This document shows, piece after piece, positions 1 to 8,618 of a stretch of DNA of 64,000 nucleotides (the stretch's first letter is position 1; every line of letters begins with the position of its first letter). The stretch comes from Jeotgalicoccus coquinae. Its GTDB lineage: Bacteria; Bacillota; Bacilli; Staphylococcales; Salinicoccaceae. The translations under genes were made by a program, and so were the position numbers. Location: the NCBI RefSeq assembly GCF_014207425.1, contig NZ_JACHFF010000002.1, positions 1 to 64,000 on the forward strand, given 5' to 3'. Under the pieces are notes generated by a model. That model worked only from the letters and a program-made list of their open reading frames with translations, had not been told where the DNA came from and made no database searches.

Positions 1-173
1 TTAAACTTAAGCTCTTTGTGATACTGCTGACAGTATCTCGTTTGCGTTTTAATTGTTCGCCTCAATCTGTGCTCCTATATAATAGAAGACTTTTTTATTC
101 GGAATTAAACGTTGACATATTGTCATTCAGTTTTCAATGTTCTTTGTGTGTTTTCTGCAATCTCGTTGACTGC
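1..173 (-). other. 5' leader of an rRNA operon (16S gene lies off the left edge)
   Basis: Read on the minus strand, 142-130 gives GAACATTGAAAAC, a boxA-type rRNA antitermination element, followed by a stretch that from memory matches the staphylococcal 16S leader (tgaatgacaatatgtcaac at about 129-111). A perfect 7-bp hairpin (GATACTG-TCAG-CAGTATC) lies at 37-20, a possible processing stem. No mature 16S sequence is reached inside the window. There is no open reading frame worth calling here. Confidence 0.72.
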
Positions 174-179
174 TTAGTT

Positions 180-208
180 ATCTTAACACGTCTGTTTTAC
201 AGATGCAA
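180..208 (-). promoter_or_regulatory. rRNA promoter P4 (gene-proximal)
   Basis: Minus strand -35 TTGCAT (208-203), 17-bp spacer, -10 TAAGAT (185-180). The base seven positions past the -10 (173) is G on the transcribed strand, as in GTP-sensing rRNA promoters of Bacillus. It is the last of four tandem promoters firing leftward into the rRNA leader. Confidence 0.75.
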
Positions 209-275
209 CAACTATTATTAAGTTCTTGTTAAGATTATAAAGTTTTGATTACATCGCGTTTGGAGCGACCTTTAT

Positions 276-304
276 ATCTTAGCACATCCAACATTCAGAT
301 ACAA
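276..304 (-). promoter_or_regulatory. rRNA promoter P3
   Basis: Minus strand -35 TTGTAT (304-299), 17-bp spacer, -10 TAAGAT (281-276), predicted +1 G at 269. It belongs to the same repeat unit as its neighbours; the predicted start is 96 bp upstream of that of P4. Confidence 0.75.
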
Positions 305-361
305 CAACTAATTTCGATTTGTTTTGTTAAGTTTTGTTTGCCGTGTTTAGACGACTTACAT

Positions 362-390
362 ATCATAACATGTCTACTTTACAGATGCAA
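362..390 (-). promoter_or_regulatory. rRNA promoter P2
   Basis: Minus strand -35 TTGCAT (390-385), 17-bp spacer, -10 TATGAT (367-362), predicted +1 G at 355, 86 bp upstream of the P3 start. The -35 through spacer (TTGCATCTGTAAA) is nearly identical to that of P4. Confidence 0.75.
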
Positions 391-454
391 CAACTTTTTT
401 AAAGTTATATTTAACTTGTTAAGTTTTGTTGCGTCGTGTTTTGACGACTTTTAT

Positions 455-483
455 ATCTTACCAAGCTACGGCGGATACGTCAA
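455..483 (-). promoter_or_regulatory. rRNA promoter P1 (distal)
   Basis: Minus strand -35 TTGACG (483-478), 17-bp spacer, -10 TAAGAT (460-455), predicted +1 G at 448, 93 bp upstream of the P2 start. It starts about 33 bp downstream of the kbaA terminator, so the rRNA promoters are insulated from the preceding operon. Confidence 0.75.
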
Positions 484-515
484 CGCTTTTTATGCATTCT
501 TTATATATAATATAT

Positions 516-550
516 AAAAAGCCCGCAGAACGTTGATTCTGCGGGCTTTA
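516..550 (-). terminator. Rho-independent terminator of kbaA
   Basis: Perfect 11-bp stem (AGCCCGCAGAA / TTCTGCGGGCT, 520-530 with 537-547), 6-nt loop; plus-strand A run at 516-519 gives the U tract on the minus-strand transcript. Confidence 0.85.
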
Positions 551-588
551 CGCTTACTATATTCTTTTAGGCAATGCACATTAATACA

Positions 589-1365
589 TTATTTCTTATT
601 ATTATCCTGTTTCGAAGCTTGTCTGGTCTTATTCTTGTAGCCCATCTTCTCACGCGCTTTAATCTGGTTTTCCTCTTTAGCACGTTTTACTTCTGCTTCT
701 TTTTTCAGTTCTTCACGTTTCTGTTCGTTAATATCACTTCTCGTAATACGTCCTCTTTCACGTTTCTCCTGCTCAGAGTCTTCTATATACTTAGGCAGTC
801 TGATCAGCTGGTAGGCGTTTGTCAGAATTACTGTAAAGACAGAACGGTAAATCCAGTTCGTATCTTCCACTGATATAAACGGCAGCAGCGTCAGTGACGT
901 CATAAAAATCATAAAGAACAGTGAAGATATAAATACGTTTGATTCAGTAATCATATTCTTATAGTATGCAAAACCGGTTCCGGCAATTACTACTATAATC
1001 GGTATCCAAATAAATGACCATGTAGATCCGTGGTCTATACCGACTTGTCTGAAGCGCAGATAGAACAGGTCGAATATCGCATACATTATTAGAAGGAGCT
1101 GGATATACGGCCATGCTCTTCTGAATATTCCCATGCCGAGTGGATGGATGAATAAGTATATGTAGAAAACAACCTGGCTGACTGTCGCTATTAACAGTCC
1201 GTAACCGAGCATAAATGTAAAGCCGACAAGGAAATCACCGAACTGTGCCTCGAACAAATACTTTGTTACAGTATCGTATTCTGTTACGAGACTGATTGCG
1301 GTAGTAATCCCCGCACCAATCAGTAAGGTAACAAAATAAAATTTAACCAAATACTTTGACGTCAT
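589..1365 (-). CDS. kbaA: KbaA-like KinB-pathway activation membrane protein
   Basis: 258 residues with about six hydrophobic segments in residues 9-190, then a 60-residue highly charged, probably coiled-coil tail rich in K, R and E. Position directly after salA, overlapping it by 4 bp, is the Bacillus subtilis order (salA-kbaA), and the hydrophobic core fits that family. In Bacillus KbaA is needed for KinB-dependent activation of the sporulation phosphorelay; cocci of this family do not sporulate, so the role here is unknown. The charged tail makes it longer than the roughly 200 residues I recall for Bacillus KbaA. Identification rests on context plus membrane pattern. Confidence 0.75.
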   Translation of the reverse strand: MTSKYLVKFYFVTLLIGAGITTAISLVTEYDTVTKYLFEAQFGDFLVGFTFMLGYGLLIATVSQVVFYIYLFIHPLGMGIFRRAWPYIQLLLIMYAIFDLFYLRFRQVGIDHGSTWSFIWIPIIVVIAGTGFAYYKNMITESNVFISSLFFMIFMTSLTLLPFISVEDTNWIYRSVFTVILTNAYQLIRLPKYIEDSEQEKRERGRITRSDINEQKREELKKEAEVKRAKEENQIKAREKMGYKNKTRQASKQDNNKK

Positions 1366-2411
1366 TCAGCAGTGCCCCCGATCACTTTCTTCGCCATTTC
1401 TGTGTACACTGCACTGATTTCATCATTTTCATATACTGACGGCGCAAAATCTTTTTCGTTCCATTTCGGCTGGCCAAGAGGCAGCTGGCCAAGTAATGGC
1501 GTGTTTAATTCATCTGCAAGTTTCTGCCCGCCGCCTTTACCGAAGATATATTCTCTGTTTCCTGTTTCTTTACTTTCAAAGTAACTCATGTTTTCTACTA
1601 CACCGATAATTTCGTGATCCGTGTGCTGAGCCATTGCTCCCGCTCTTGCTGCAACAAATGCCGCAGTCGGATGCGGTGTTGTAACGATAATTTCCTTACT
1701 GTGCGGCAGCATCTGGTGAATATCCAGTGCCACGTCGCCTGTACCCGGAGGCAGATCCAGCAGCAGATAGTCTAAATCTCCCCACTTCACTTCTTCGAAG
1801 AAGCTTGTCAGCATCTGTCCTAACATCGGTCCTCTCCATATAACAGGAGTATTCTCTTCAACGAAGAATGCCATTGAAATCACTTCAACACCAAATCGTT
1901 TTACAGGAATAATCGTTTCACCGTCAAGCATCGGACGTTCTGTAATACCCATCATGTCCGGTACACTGAAACCGTAAATATCCGCATCAATCAGACCGAC
2001 TTTTTTACCTTCTCTTGCGAGTGCAACTGCAAGGTTAACTGCAACTGTTGATTTACCGACGCCGCCTTTACCTGATGCCACTGAAATAAATTCTGTTTTA
2101 CCAAGTGTGAAGCCGCGCTCCATTGCACTTCCGCGCGTTGAACGGAATTTCTCAATTGTCTCATCCGGCAGTTCTTCGAAACGAAGACCGACACTGTCTG
2201 CGCCTTCTTCTTTAAGCAGGCTGACGATTTTCATCTGCAGCTCAAGCTGTTCCTGACCGCCCTGACGGCCGATTGCTATTTTAACACTGACGTGTTTTTT
2301 CTCTTCTTTAATACTGATCTCTAAAATACCTTCAGTTTCACTGATCGGCACGTTTAAAATCGGGTCTTCCAAATTTCCTACGAGTTCTCTTACCTGACTT
2401 TCAGTAATCAT
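1362..2411 (-). CDS. salA: SalA/Mrp-family P-loop ATPase
   Basis: 349 residues: an N-terminal MIP18/DUF59-type domain (about 1-80) and an Mrp/NBP35 ATPase domain with the deviant Walker A GKGGVGKS at 114-121, the DADIYGFSVP switch and the LPPGTGD motif. Mrp/ApbC proteins carry Fe-S clusters to apoproteins; Bacillus SalA is also a transcriptional regulator. The C-terminal CxxC that bridges the cluster in ApbC is absent: after MSYFES there is no Cys pair. That argues for a SalA-like role more than classical Fe-S carriage. Translationally coupled to kbaA; RBS GGAGC ahead of the ATG. Confidence 0.88.
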   Translation of the reverse strand: MITESQVRELVGNLEDPILNVPISETEGILEISIKEEKKHVSVKIAIGRQGGQEQLELQMKIVSLLKEEGADSVGLRFEELPDETIEKFRSTRGSAMERGFTLGKTEFISVASGKGGVGKSTVAVNLAVALAREGKKVGLIDADIYGFSVPDMMGITERPMLDGETIIPVKRFGVEVISMAFFVEENTPVIWRGPMLGQMLTSFFEEVKWGDLDYLLLDLPPGTGDVALDIHQMLPHSKEIIVTTPHPTAAFVAARAGAMAQHTDHEIIGVVENMSYFESKETGNREYIFGKGGGQKLADELNTPLLGQLPLGQPKWNEKDFAPSVYENDEISAVYTEMAKKVIGGTAE

Positions 2412-2500
2412 GTATATGCTCCTTCATTCGACTTGATTCAATACTGTTAATAATAACACAACATCAGTACTACTAATATATTCCAAAAGTGAATTTCCGG

Positions 2501-4051
2501 TTACATTTCAAAAACGATGTCACCGTCGATAATTGTTTTTAAAACTTTCGTTTCTTTAAGCTCATCCGGGCTTACTGTCATGACATCTCTGTCCAGCACG
2601 ATAAAGTCCGCAAAATAACCCGCTTCGATTTTACCCTGTATATTCTCTCTGTAGACAATCTTAGCCGCTTCAACGGTATACATCTTAAATGCGTCAAAAC
2701 GGGAAACAATTTCTGCCGGATTATAAACCGCGCCGTTATCTTCACGTGTCATCAGTGCGTGGATACCAAGAAAAGGATTTACTTTTTCAATCGGTGCATC
2801 GGATGAACCGCCCATAATGACACCTTTATCGAGGAGAGTTTTAAACGGATACAGATATTTCGCGCGTTCTTCTCCTATATACTCCGCTACCCAGGGCATA
2901 TCGGAAGTCAGGAATGTCGGCTGAATATCACAGACAACCGGCAGATTTGCAATACGATCAATTAAATCCGGACGCAGCAGACTGATATGAATCAGACGAT
3001 CATGCTTGCCTTTTGGCACAGGATATTTCTCAATGGCATCAAGCACCATTTCAATTGCATGATCACCGATCATATGAACAGCAACCGCATCATTGTTTGA
3101 GCGGGCAGTCTGAACCATCTGCTCCAGTTTCTCCACTGTATGAATCTGCAGTCCTTTATCAGTTGAATCCACATACGGTTCGCTGACCAGTGCGGTCTTC
3201 GCACCGAATGCACCATCTGCGAAAATTTTCATTGCGTCGCGTTCAACAAAGTTCTCTTTATATATCTTGTCTGCGTTAACAACATCTTCATATACCTGTT
3301 CATGCGTCAGCAGATTCACTCTGAATTTTAATGCATCTTTACCGAGTGTATTTAAATAAGCATCGAGCGGAACATTAAAGTCACCGTAATACGCAAGATC
3401 TTCAGTGTGTGCATTCGCAATACCGAGCGACTGTAAATATTTCACGCCGCGTGCAATATCTTCTCCGAGCGATTCAGTCGTATCTTCAACCGTTGCCGCA
3501 CGTATTTCTTCGAAGGCTTTATCGTATACCCATCCTGTCAGTTCACCGTGTTCGTCCCGTTCAAAATATCCACCTTCAGGATTTTCAGTATCTTTCGTAA
3601 TGTTCAGTGCTTCAAATGCTGCCGAGTTCACCACACCGGCATGTGCACAAATACGTGTAATGAGAGTTGGCTTATCCGTCAGCTCATCAAGTTCTTTAAT
3701 AGAGATTTTATATTGGTCTTCAAAGTTATTTTCATCGTAGCCGAGAATGTTGTTCCACGTACGGTTCGTTTTGAATGCTTTGACCTGCTGTTTCATTTCA
3801 TCAATATCCGTCACATCATCAAGTGCAAGCAGTTCCAGCTTCTTGCCGATCATGACCAGATGCTGATGCACATCTGTTAATGCGGGCATCATAGTTTTAC
3901 CCTTCAGATCGATAAATTCATCCGCCAGCATTTCCAGTTCTTCATACCTGCCTGTTTTTTCAATCAGTCCGTTACTTATTAATACAGCGTTCACCGTATC
4001 CATGTTCCCGGTCATCGTATAGATTGTTCCGTTATAATATAATGTCGACAT
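2501..4051 (-). CDS. YtcJ-like metal-dependent amidohydrolase
   Basis: 516 residues with the amidohydrolase_3 layout: small beta-sandwich (1-52), metal-binding H62-x-H64 in a DVHQH motif, TIM-barrel core with HTED, VHMIGDHA and SSDAP motifs, and a C-terminal return to the sandwich (GYFADFIVLD). Members hydrolyse C-N bonds of small cyclic or amide substrates; the substrate cannot be told from sequence. No signal peptide, so cytoplasmic. It stands alone, with a proC terminator upstream and salA downstream. Confidence 0.85.
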   Translation of the reverse strand: MSTLYYNGTIYTMTGNMDTVNAVLISNGLIEKTGRYEELEMLADEFIDLKGKTMMPALTDVHQHLVMIGKKLELLALDDVTDIDEMKQQVKAFKTNRTWNNILGYDENNFEDQYKISIKELDELTDKPTLITRICAHAGVVNSAAFEALNITKDTENPEGGYFERDEHGELTGWVYDKAFEEIRAATVEDTTESLGEDIARGVKYLQSLGIANAHTEDLAYYGDFNVPLDAYLNTLGKDALKFRVNLLTHEQVYEDVVNADKIYKENFVERDAMKIFADGAFGAKTALVSEPYVDSTDKGLQIHTVEKLEQMVQTARSNNDAVAVHMIGDHAIEMVLDAIEKYPVPKGKHDRLIHISLLRPDLIDRIANLPVVCDIQPTFLTSDMPWVAEYIGEERAKYLYPFKTLLDKGVIMGGSSDAPIEKVNPFLGIHALMTREDNGAVYNPAEIVSRFDAFKMYTVEAAKIVYRENIQGKIEAGYFADFIVLDRDVMTVSPDELKETKVLKTIIDGDIVFEM

Positions 4052-4073
4052 TTACCCCATACCTTTCATCCAT

Positions 4074-4112
4074 AAAAAAATACTTTCATATATTATTATA
4101 TATGAAAGTATT
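4074..4112 (-). terminator. Terminator of proC
   Basis: Inverted repeat AATACTTTCATATA / TATATGAAAGTATT at 4079-4112 followed on the minus strand by a U run (A7 at 4074-4080). A/T-rich but long and perfectly paired. Confidence 0.75.
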
Positions 4113-4123
4113 TCCAGATTCAT

Positions 4124-4924
4124 TTATCGTTCACTTAATTTTTTACTGCGGTCTCGCGCGCTGCCAAGTGTCTCAAAAATGATTTCCTGCAGTTTTGATT
4201 CGCTGAGCGTATCGAGACCCGCTTCAGTCGTACCTGCTTTTGATGTAATATCCGTACGCAGTTTTTCAAATGACTCAGAACGTTCCGCTAAAGTTTTACC
4301 TGTGCCGATAACCAGATTTCTTGTCAGTTTATCTGCATCCTCTTTTGAAAACCCAAGCTCTTCAAGACTTTTTGCATACTGTTCATATATATAGTACAGA
4401 AATGCAGGACCTGAACCGGTCGCTGCCGTAATATTATCCATGCCTTCTTCGCCGACGACAACATTTTTGCCAAAGCTCGCCATCAGTTCAATAAGTTCAT
4501 CTCTGTTCTTGAAGTTATCCGAGAATGCGATTCCGTTAACAGAGTACTGAACCATCGCATTGGTATTCGGCATAATTCTCGCAACAGGATTATCCATACC
4601 TGTTTCTTCCTGAATCGTTGAAATATGAATACCTGCCATTACCGATATCAGTTTCGTTTTCTCTTCAAGATGCGGACGGATACGTTTTGCAACATCGCTG
4701 AAGTTCTGCGGCTTGCTTGCAAGAATGATGTAGTCTGCGTCTTTACACAGCTCCGCATCATCATATGATACATTCACACCAAGTTCTTCTTTAAATTCCA
4801 TCGCTGCTACACGGTTTGATTTGCTCGTAATATAAATATCATCCGGTTTGACGATACCTTTATCAATCATACCTGTAAATATTGCACTGGCCATATTGCC
4901 TGCGCCAAAAAATACTATTTTCAT
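4124..4924 (-). CDS. proC: Pyrroline-5-carboxylate reductase
   Basis: 266 residues from the ATG at 4924, chosen because GGGGTGG sits 6 nt upstream; an in-frame GTG at 4933 has no room for an RBS. N-terminal NAD(P)-binding Rossmann fold with GAGNMA near the start, then the C-terminal dimer domain with TGSGPAF and the AGTTEAGL signature. Catalyses the last step of proline synthesis, reducing pyrroline-5-carboxylate. No other proline genes are adjacent. Confidence 0.95.
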   Translation of the reverse strand: MKIVFFGAGNMASAIFTGMIDKGIVKPDDIYITSKSNRVAAMEFKEELGVNVSYDDAELCKDADYIILASKPQNFSDVAKRIRPHLEEKTKLISVMAGIHISTIQEETGMDNPVARIMPNTNAMVQYSVNGIAFSDNFKNRDELIELMASFGKNVVVGEEGMDNITAATGSGPAFLYYIYEQYAKSLEELGFSKEDADKLTRNLVIGTGKTLAERSESFEKLRTDITSKAGTTEAGLDTLSESKLQEIIFETLGSARDRSKKLSER

Positions 4925-4993
4925 TATTTCCACCCCGGTCAGTTTATTATACGTAAGCTGTATATATTATCATACTATTTCATGTATGCTGCA

Positions 4994-5704
4994 TCAGATG
5001 TAAAAAACGATTGCTGTATAGTGGCATATTGCTGCAATAATGATAAAAAAGTGCCAGATCATATGGAAATATTTACGTGTTTTCTGAGCATAAAACCATG
5101 CACCTGCAGTGTATGACAATCCGCCGAGTAAAATCAGTACGATAAATACCCACGAAGTTTCACTTATAATAGAAGGAATGAACGCAACTGCAGACCATCC
5201 CATAATTAAATAAATCGCCAGACTGACTTTTTCGTTCACGACAGGGGACAGTACTTTATATAAAATACCGAGTATTGTCGCAGTCCACTGGATAATCAGT
5301 ATGACTATGCCGAACGTTCCGCCGACGACAGAAATTGCTATCGGCGTATACGTTCCTGCAATCGCAACATAAATAAAGCTGTGATCGAGAAGACGCATAA
5401 CATATTTATGACTCGTATTGTGCTCCATCGAATGATAAAGTGTCGATGTCAAAAACATTAACAGCATACTGATGACGAATATCGAACCGCCGACAGCGTG
5501 CGGCGTGCCGCCCGCTTCATACATATAAACAGCAGTAAACGGCAGCAGCATGATAAATACTATCGCTGCAACACCATGACTGACCGCATTACCCACCTCT
5601 TCGCCGAATGTGAGTGGTACGACATTTTTCAATGTACGTTCTATTCTAGTTGATACTTCTTCTTCATTGTATTTGCTGCGCTTTGAATTTGACTCTTCGG
5701 TCAT
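4994..5704 (-). CDS. Hemolysin III / PAQR-family membrane protein
   Basis: 236 residues, a soluble N-terminus of about 38 residues then seven hydrophobic segments. The PAQR/YqfA family histidines are visible: H in STLYHSMEH, H in LLDHSFIYVAIAGTYTP and a final IWHFFIIIAAICHY. Family members are putative zinc-dependent membrane hydrolases related to adiponectin receptors; the hemolysin name is historical. The ATG overlaps the stop of the uridylyltransferase gene (TAATG), so translation is coupled. Confidence 0.9.
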   Translation of the reverse strand: MTEESNSKRSKYNEEEVSTRIERTLKNVVPLTFGEEVGNAVSHGVAAIVFIMLLPFTAVYMYEAGGTPHAVGGSIFVISMLLMFLTSTLYHSMEHNTSHKYVMRLLDHSFIYVAIAGTYTPIAISVVGGTFGIVILIIQWTATILGILYKVLSPVVNEKVSLAIYLIMGWSAVAFIPSIISETSWVFIVLILLGGLSYTAGAWFYAQKTRKYFHMIWHFFIIIAAICHYTAIVFYI

Positions 5705-6852
5705 TAAATCAGTCCTTCTTCAGTTAAATCTTTAGCAGCAGTTTCGATGCTGTCATTTCCAGCTTTATTTTTAAGCGGTGAGAATTCACCTTTTCTGTCT
5801 ACCTGTAATGTGTTGTGTTTATCAGCATACTTAAATGCGTCGAAGTAGAACTTCTCAAACTTCAGTACTTCCTCTTTCACAACCGATAACTCACCGTCAA
5901 GGTGTTCCAATTTTTTCAGGGCCAGATGGTAAGGCATTTCACCGTCAGCTGCTTTGTTTAAAAAGTTTGTTGAGTACATGTGGATACCAATATTGGCATT
6001 CGTGAATTTATCTTCGCTGCCTGCAGGCAGTTCTGTATATTCAACAACACCTTTGTCACCGTTCATTATTGCCAGACGGCCGACCGATTCACCTGATTTT
6101 GGTGTAATTGATTTCGATGTAATATCGTTGTTTTCTGTAACGTGAAGGCCGACAAGTGCCGGATCAAGCACCTTAACTACAACGTTGTCAACGTTATTCA
6201 TAAATACGTGCTGCACGCCGTTCGCTTCCATTTCATTAAGCATGCCGCTGTTTTTTAATGAACTGAAGATACCGCCGTTGCCGTTAGGCGTCAGCATAAT
6301 ATTCTGCTCAGCAGTCAGCATCAGTTCGCCGTCTTTAGTTAATGGCGGGAAGTGCTCCTGTTTAAAGAAATGAATGTTTTCTTCAGGCACGTTAAAGAAT
6401 CCGTGCTCTTTAAAGAAGAGAAGCGTTTCTTCATGATTTATATCACTCGTCATGATGTACCAGTGAACTTTCAGTTCGCCTGCTTCATTTTTATACTTGA
6501 GGATTTGCCTTGCCTGCAGTTCGAATAATGACACGCCGTCAAAAGAGAATGTTCCTTTCGGACCCGGGTGCTCAAGTCTGGTACCCTGACCGCCGGCCAT
6601 CAGTACAACTGCAACTTCACCATCGCGAACTGCTTTGTCTGCCGCTTCACTTACAGCGTCAAGATCAAGTTCTGATTTAAGGACATAAGGGACTTCTTCT
6701 ACTGAAGATAAATCCACTTCTGTCTGATTCACATATGTTTTATCGTAAACACGTTCGACAGTTTTAATATCGAGTGCATCAAATTGTTCTCTTACTTCAT
6801 TCTGCTTAGTTTCTTCAAGCTTGCTGTATTGCGGAATCCATTTTTCAATCAT
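5704..6852 (-). CDS. UDPGP-type UTP-sugar-1-phosphate uridylyltransferase
   Basis: 382 residues with the nucleotide-binding loop of the eukaryotic-type UDPGP family, LMAGGQGTRL followed by GPKGTF at about residues 84-101, and NNVDN further on. It makes UDP-sugars (UDP-glucose, UDP-GlcNAc or UDP-GalNAc) from UTP and the sugar 1-phosphate; the sugar is not readable here. Staphylococci carry an uncharacterised homologue of this size. It lies 15 bp after pdp, in an operon with it and the hemolysin III gene. Confidence 0.88.
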   Translation of the reverse strand: MIEKWIPQYSKLEETKQNEVREQFDALDIKTVERVYDKTYVNQTEVDLSSVEEVPYVLKSELDLDAVSEAADKAVRDGEVAVVLMAGGQGTRLEHPGPKGTFSFDGVSLFELQARQILKYKNEAGELKVHWYIMTSDINHEETLLFFKEHGFFNVPEENIHFFKQEHFPPLTKDGELMLTAEQNIMLTPNGNGGIFSSLKNSGMLNEMEANGVQHVFMNNVDNVVVKVLDPALVGLHVTENNDITSKSITPKSGESVGRLAIMNGDKGVVEYTELPAGSEDKFTNANIGIHMYSTNFLNKAADGEMPYHLALKKLEHLDGELSVVKEEVLKFEKFYFDAFKYADKHNTLQVDRKGEFSPLKNKAGNDSIETAAKDLTEEGLI

Positions 6853-6867
6853 GTTTTTTCTCCTAAC

Positions 6868-8169
6868 TTATGAAGTAATAATACGTTTGATGAGCTGAGT
6901 TTTCTTCTGTTCTTTACCTAAGTGGTAGCTGGCTGTAATTTTCTGAACAACATTTTCCACGTTTTCAGTGTTTGATGCAATTTTAGCAATCACATCGCCT
7001 TTGTTTACGTAGTCGCCGACTTTCTTTTCAAGGACAATACCGACCGCAAGGTCGATTTGATCTTCTTTAGTCTGACGTCCCGCACCAAGAAGCGATGCTG
7101 CAACACCGATATTTTCTGCATCGATGACTTCAACGTATCCTTCTTCATCTGAAGTTACATCGCAGTGGTATTCTGCCTGCGGCAGATTTTCAGGATTGTC
7201 GACAAGTGAACCGTCGCCGCCCTGGTTGTTAACGAATACTTTAAATTTCTCTAAAGCACTGCCGTCTTTAATAACCGCTTCAAGCATCGTGCGTGCTTCT
7301 TCAAGATCTTTCGCTTTTCCGCCGACAACTGCCATCTGCGCTGCAAGCGTTAATGATAATTCAGTTAAGTCTTCAGGACCTTCGCCTTTAAGCGTATCAA
7401 TGGCTTCTTTAACTTCGTTCGCATTACCGACAGCATAGCCGAGCGGCTCTTCCATGCTTGAAATAATCGCCATCGTGCGGCGGCCGACATCATTACCGAT
7501 GCGTACCATTGTTTCAGCAAGTGCGACTGCATCTTCCTCAGTCTTCATGAATGCACCATCTCCGACTTTAACATCGAGTACAATGGCATCTGCACCTGCA
7601 GCAATTTTCTTACTCATAATTGAGCTTGCGATTAGCGGGATAGAGTTTACCGTTGCTGTAACATCACGCAGTGCATAGATTAATTTATCAGCAGGAGTCA
7701 GGTTGCCCGACTGTCCGATAACTGCAACTTTGTCCTGGTTAACAAGGTTTACGAAATCATCCTGGGTTAATTCAACGTGGAACCCTTTTAAAGCTTCAAG
7801 CTTATCGATTGTTCCGCCTGTGTGACCGAGACCGCGTCCGCTCATTTTTGCAACTGGTACGCCGAGTGCTGCTACTAAAGGTGCAAGCACTAATGTCGTT
7901 GTATCGCCGACACCGCCTGTAGAATGTTTATCAACTTTAATTCCGTCGATTGCAGATAAATCAATCTGATCGCCCGAATTAACCATTGCCATTGTCAGGT
8001 TAGCAGACTCTTCAGGTGTCATATCGTTGAAGAAAACAGCCATTAATAACGCTGATGCCTGATAGTCCGGAATTTCACCATTTGTATATCCATTAATGAA
8101 GAATTCGATTTCTTCTTTAGTCAGTTCTTTGTTGTCACGCTTGTTTGCTATAATATCTACCATTCTCAT
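6868..8169 (-). CDS. pdp: Pyrimidine-nucleoside phosphorylase
   Basis: 433 residues, full length for the Pdp/DeoA family. The thymidine phosphorylase signature [16 protein letters not shown] lies near residue 108-123, preceded by KHSTGGVGD, the phosphate-binding loop; the C-terminal alpha/beta domain is intact. It splits uridine, deoxyuridine and thymidine to base and sugar 1-phosphate. The freed sugar phosphate and base feed salvage; no deoC lies adjacent in this window. RBS GGAGTACTTTACA ahead of the ATG. Confidence 0.96.
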   Translation of the reverse strand: MRMVDIIANKRDNKELTKEEIEFFINGYTNGEIPDYQASALLMAVFFNDMTPEESANLTMAMVNSGDQIDLSAIDGIKVDKHSTGGVGDTTTLVLAPLVAALGVPVAKMSGRGLGHTGGTIDKLEALKGFHVELTQDDFVNLVNQDKVAVIGQSGNLTPADKLIYALRDVTATVNSIPLIASSIMSKKIAAGADAIVLDVKVGDGAFMKTEEDAVALAETMVRIGNDVGRRTMAIISSMEEPLGYAVGNANEVKEAIDTLKGEGPEDLTELSLTLAAQMAVVGGKAKDLEEARTMLEAVIKDGSALEKFKVFVNNQGGDGSLVDNPENLPQAEYHCDVTSDEEGYVEVIDAENIGVAASLLGAGRQTKEDQIDLAVGIVLEKKVGDYVNKGDVIAKIASNTENVENVVQKITASYHLGKEQKKTQLIKRIITS

Positions 8170-8184
8170 TGTAAAGTACTCCTT

Positions 8185-8505
8185 CTATTTAGACGTTGCC
8201 GTCCATTCCTTCTTATTTTTATAACGTTTCGTATGCGCATAAATATTCTCTGCCGCATAATCTTCATTAGTATACACTGTTATATCGAAATATGTGCCAT
8301 TTTCACTGTGTTTTTCATTAGTATAAGTATCCTTCAAATGAACAAACAAATTCCTCATTGCTGTCTGGTCAAGGCTCGGATATTCACGTAAAATCCTCTT
8401 GTGCAGCTCGCCGTTATTATCCAGTACTTCCTGCACCACGATTACAAACGACTCATCATCCTTAATCACATCATCAAAAATATTAGTCTGTCCGCGTTCA
8501 GCCAT
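8185..8505 (-). CDS. Small soluble protein of unknown function
   Basis: 106 residues from the ATG at 8505, which has a strong AGAGGAGGG 7 nt upstream; the longer frame beginning at 8541 lacks this. Acidic at the N-terminus, mixed charge elsewhere, no membrane segment. I do not recognise the family. It lies 15 bp upstream of pdp in the same direction, so it is the likely first gene of the pdp-uridylyltransferase-hemolysin III operon. Confidence 0.75.
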   Translation of the reverse strand: MAERGQTNIFDDVIKDDESFVIVVQEVLDNNGELHKRILREYPSLDQTAMRNLFVHLKDTYTNEKHSENGTYFDITVYTNEDYAAENIYAHTKRYKNKKEWTATSK

Positions 8506-8618
8506 CGTAAACCCTCCTCTCTGTTTAACAGGCATATCCATTTCATCTTTTTAATATCTTCATTATACTTAAAATATGCTGTAATTCATAACATGAACAT
8601 AAATCAGGAGGTACAAAT

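Larger units (their letters stand above)
173..483 (-). repeat. Degenerate ~90-bp promoter repeat, four units
   Basis: Four diverged copies of one module: -35, 17-bp spacer, -10, +1 G, then for the three distal copies a short hairpin at the transcript start, then an A/T-rich stretch with ttaacaa-like words. Copies start at predicted +1 positions 448, 355, 269 and 173. The region has no supported coding sequence. Confidence 0.7.

Noticed and set aside
1-517. Short open frames on the plus strand (for example 18-221 and 245-517)
   Set aside because: Low-complexity, no RBS, and they lie over rRNA promoters and leader on the other strand.
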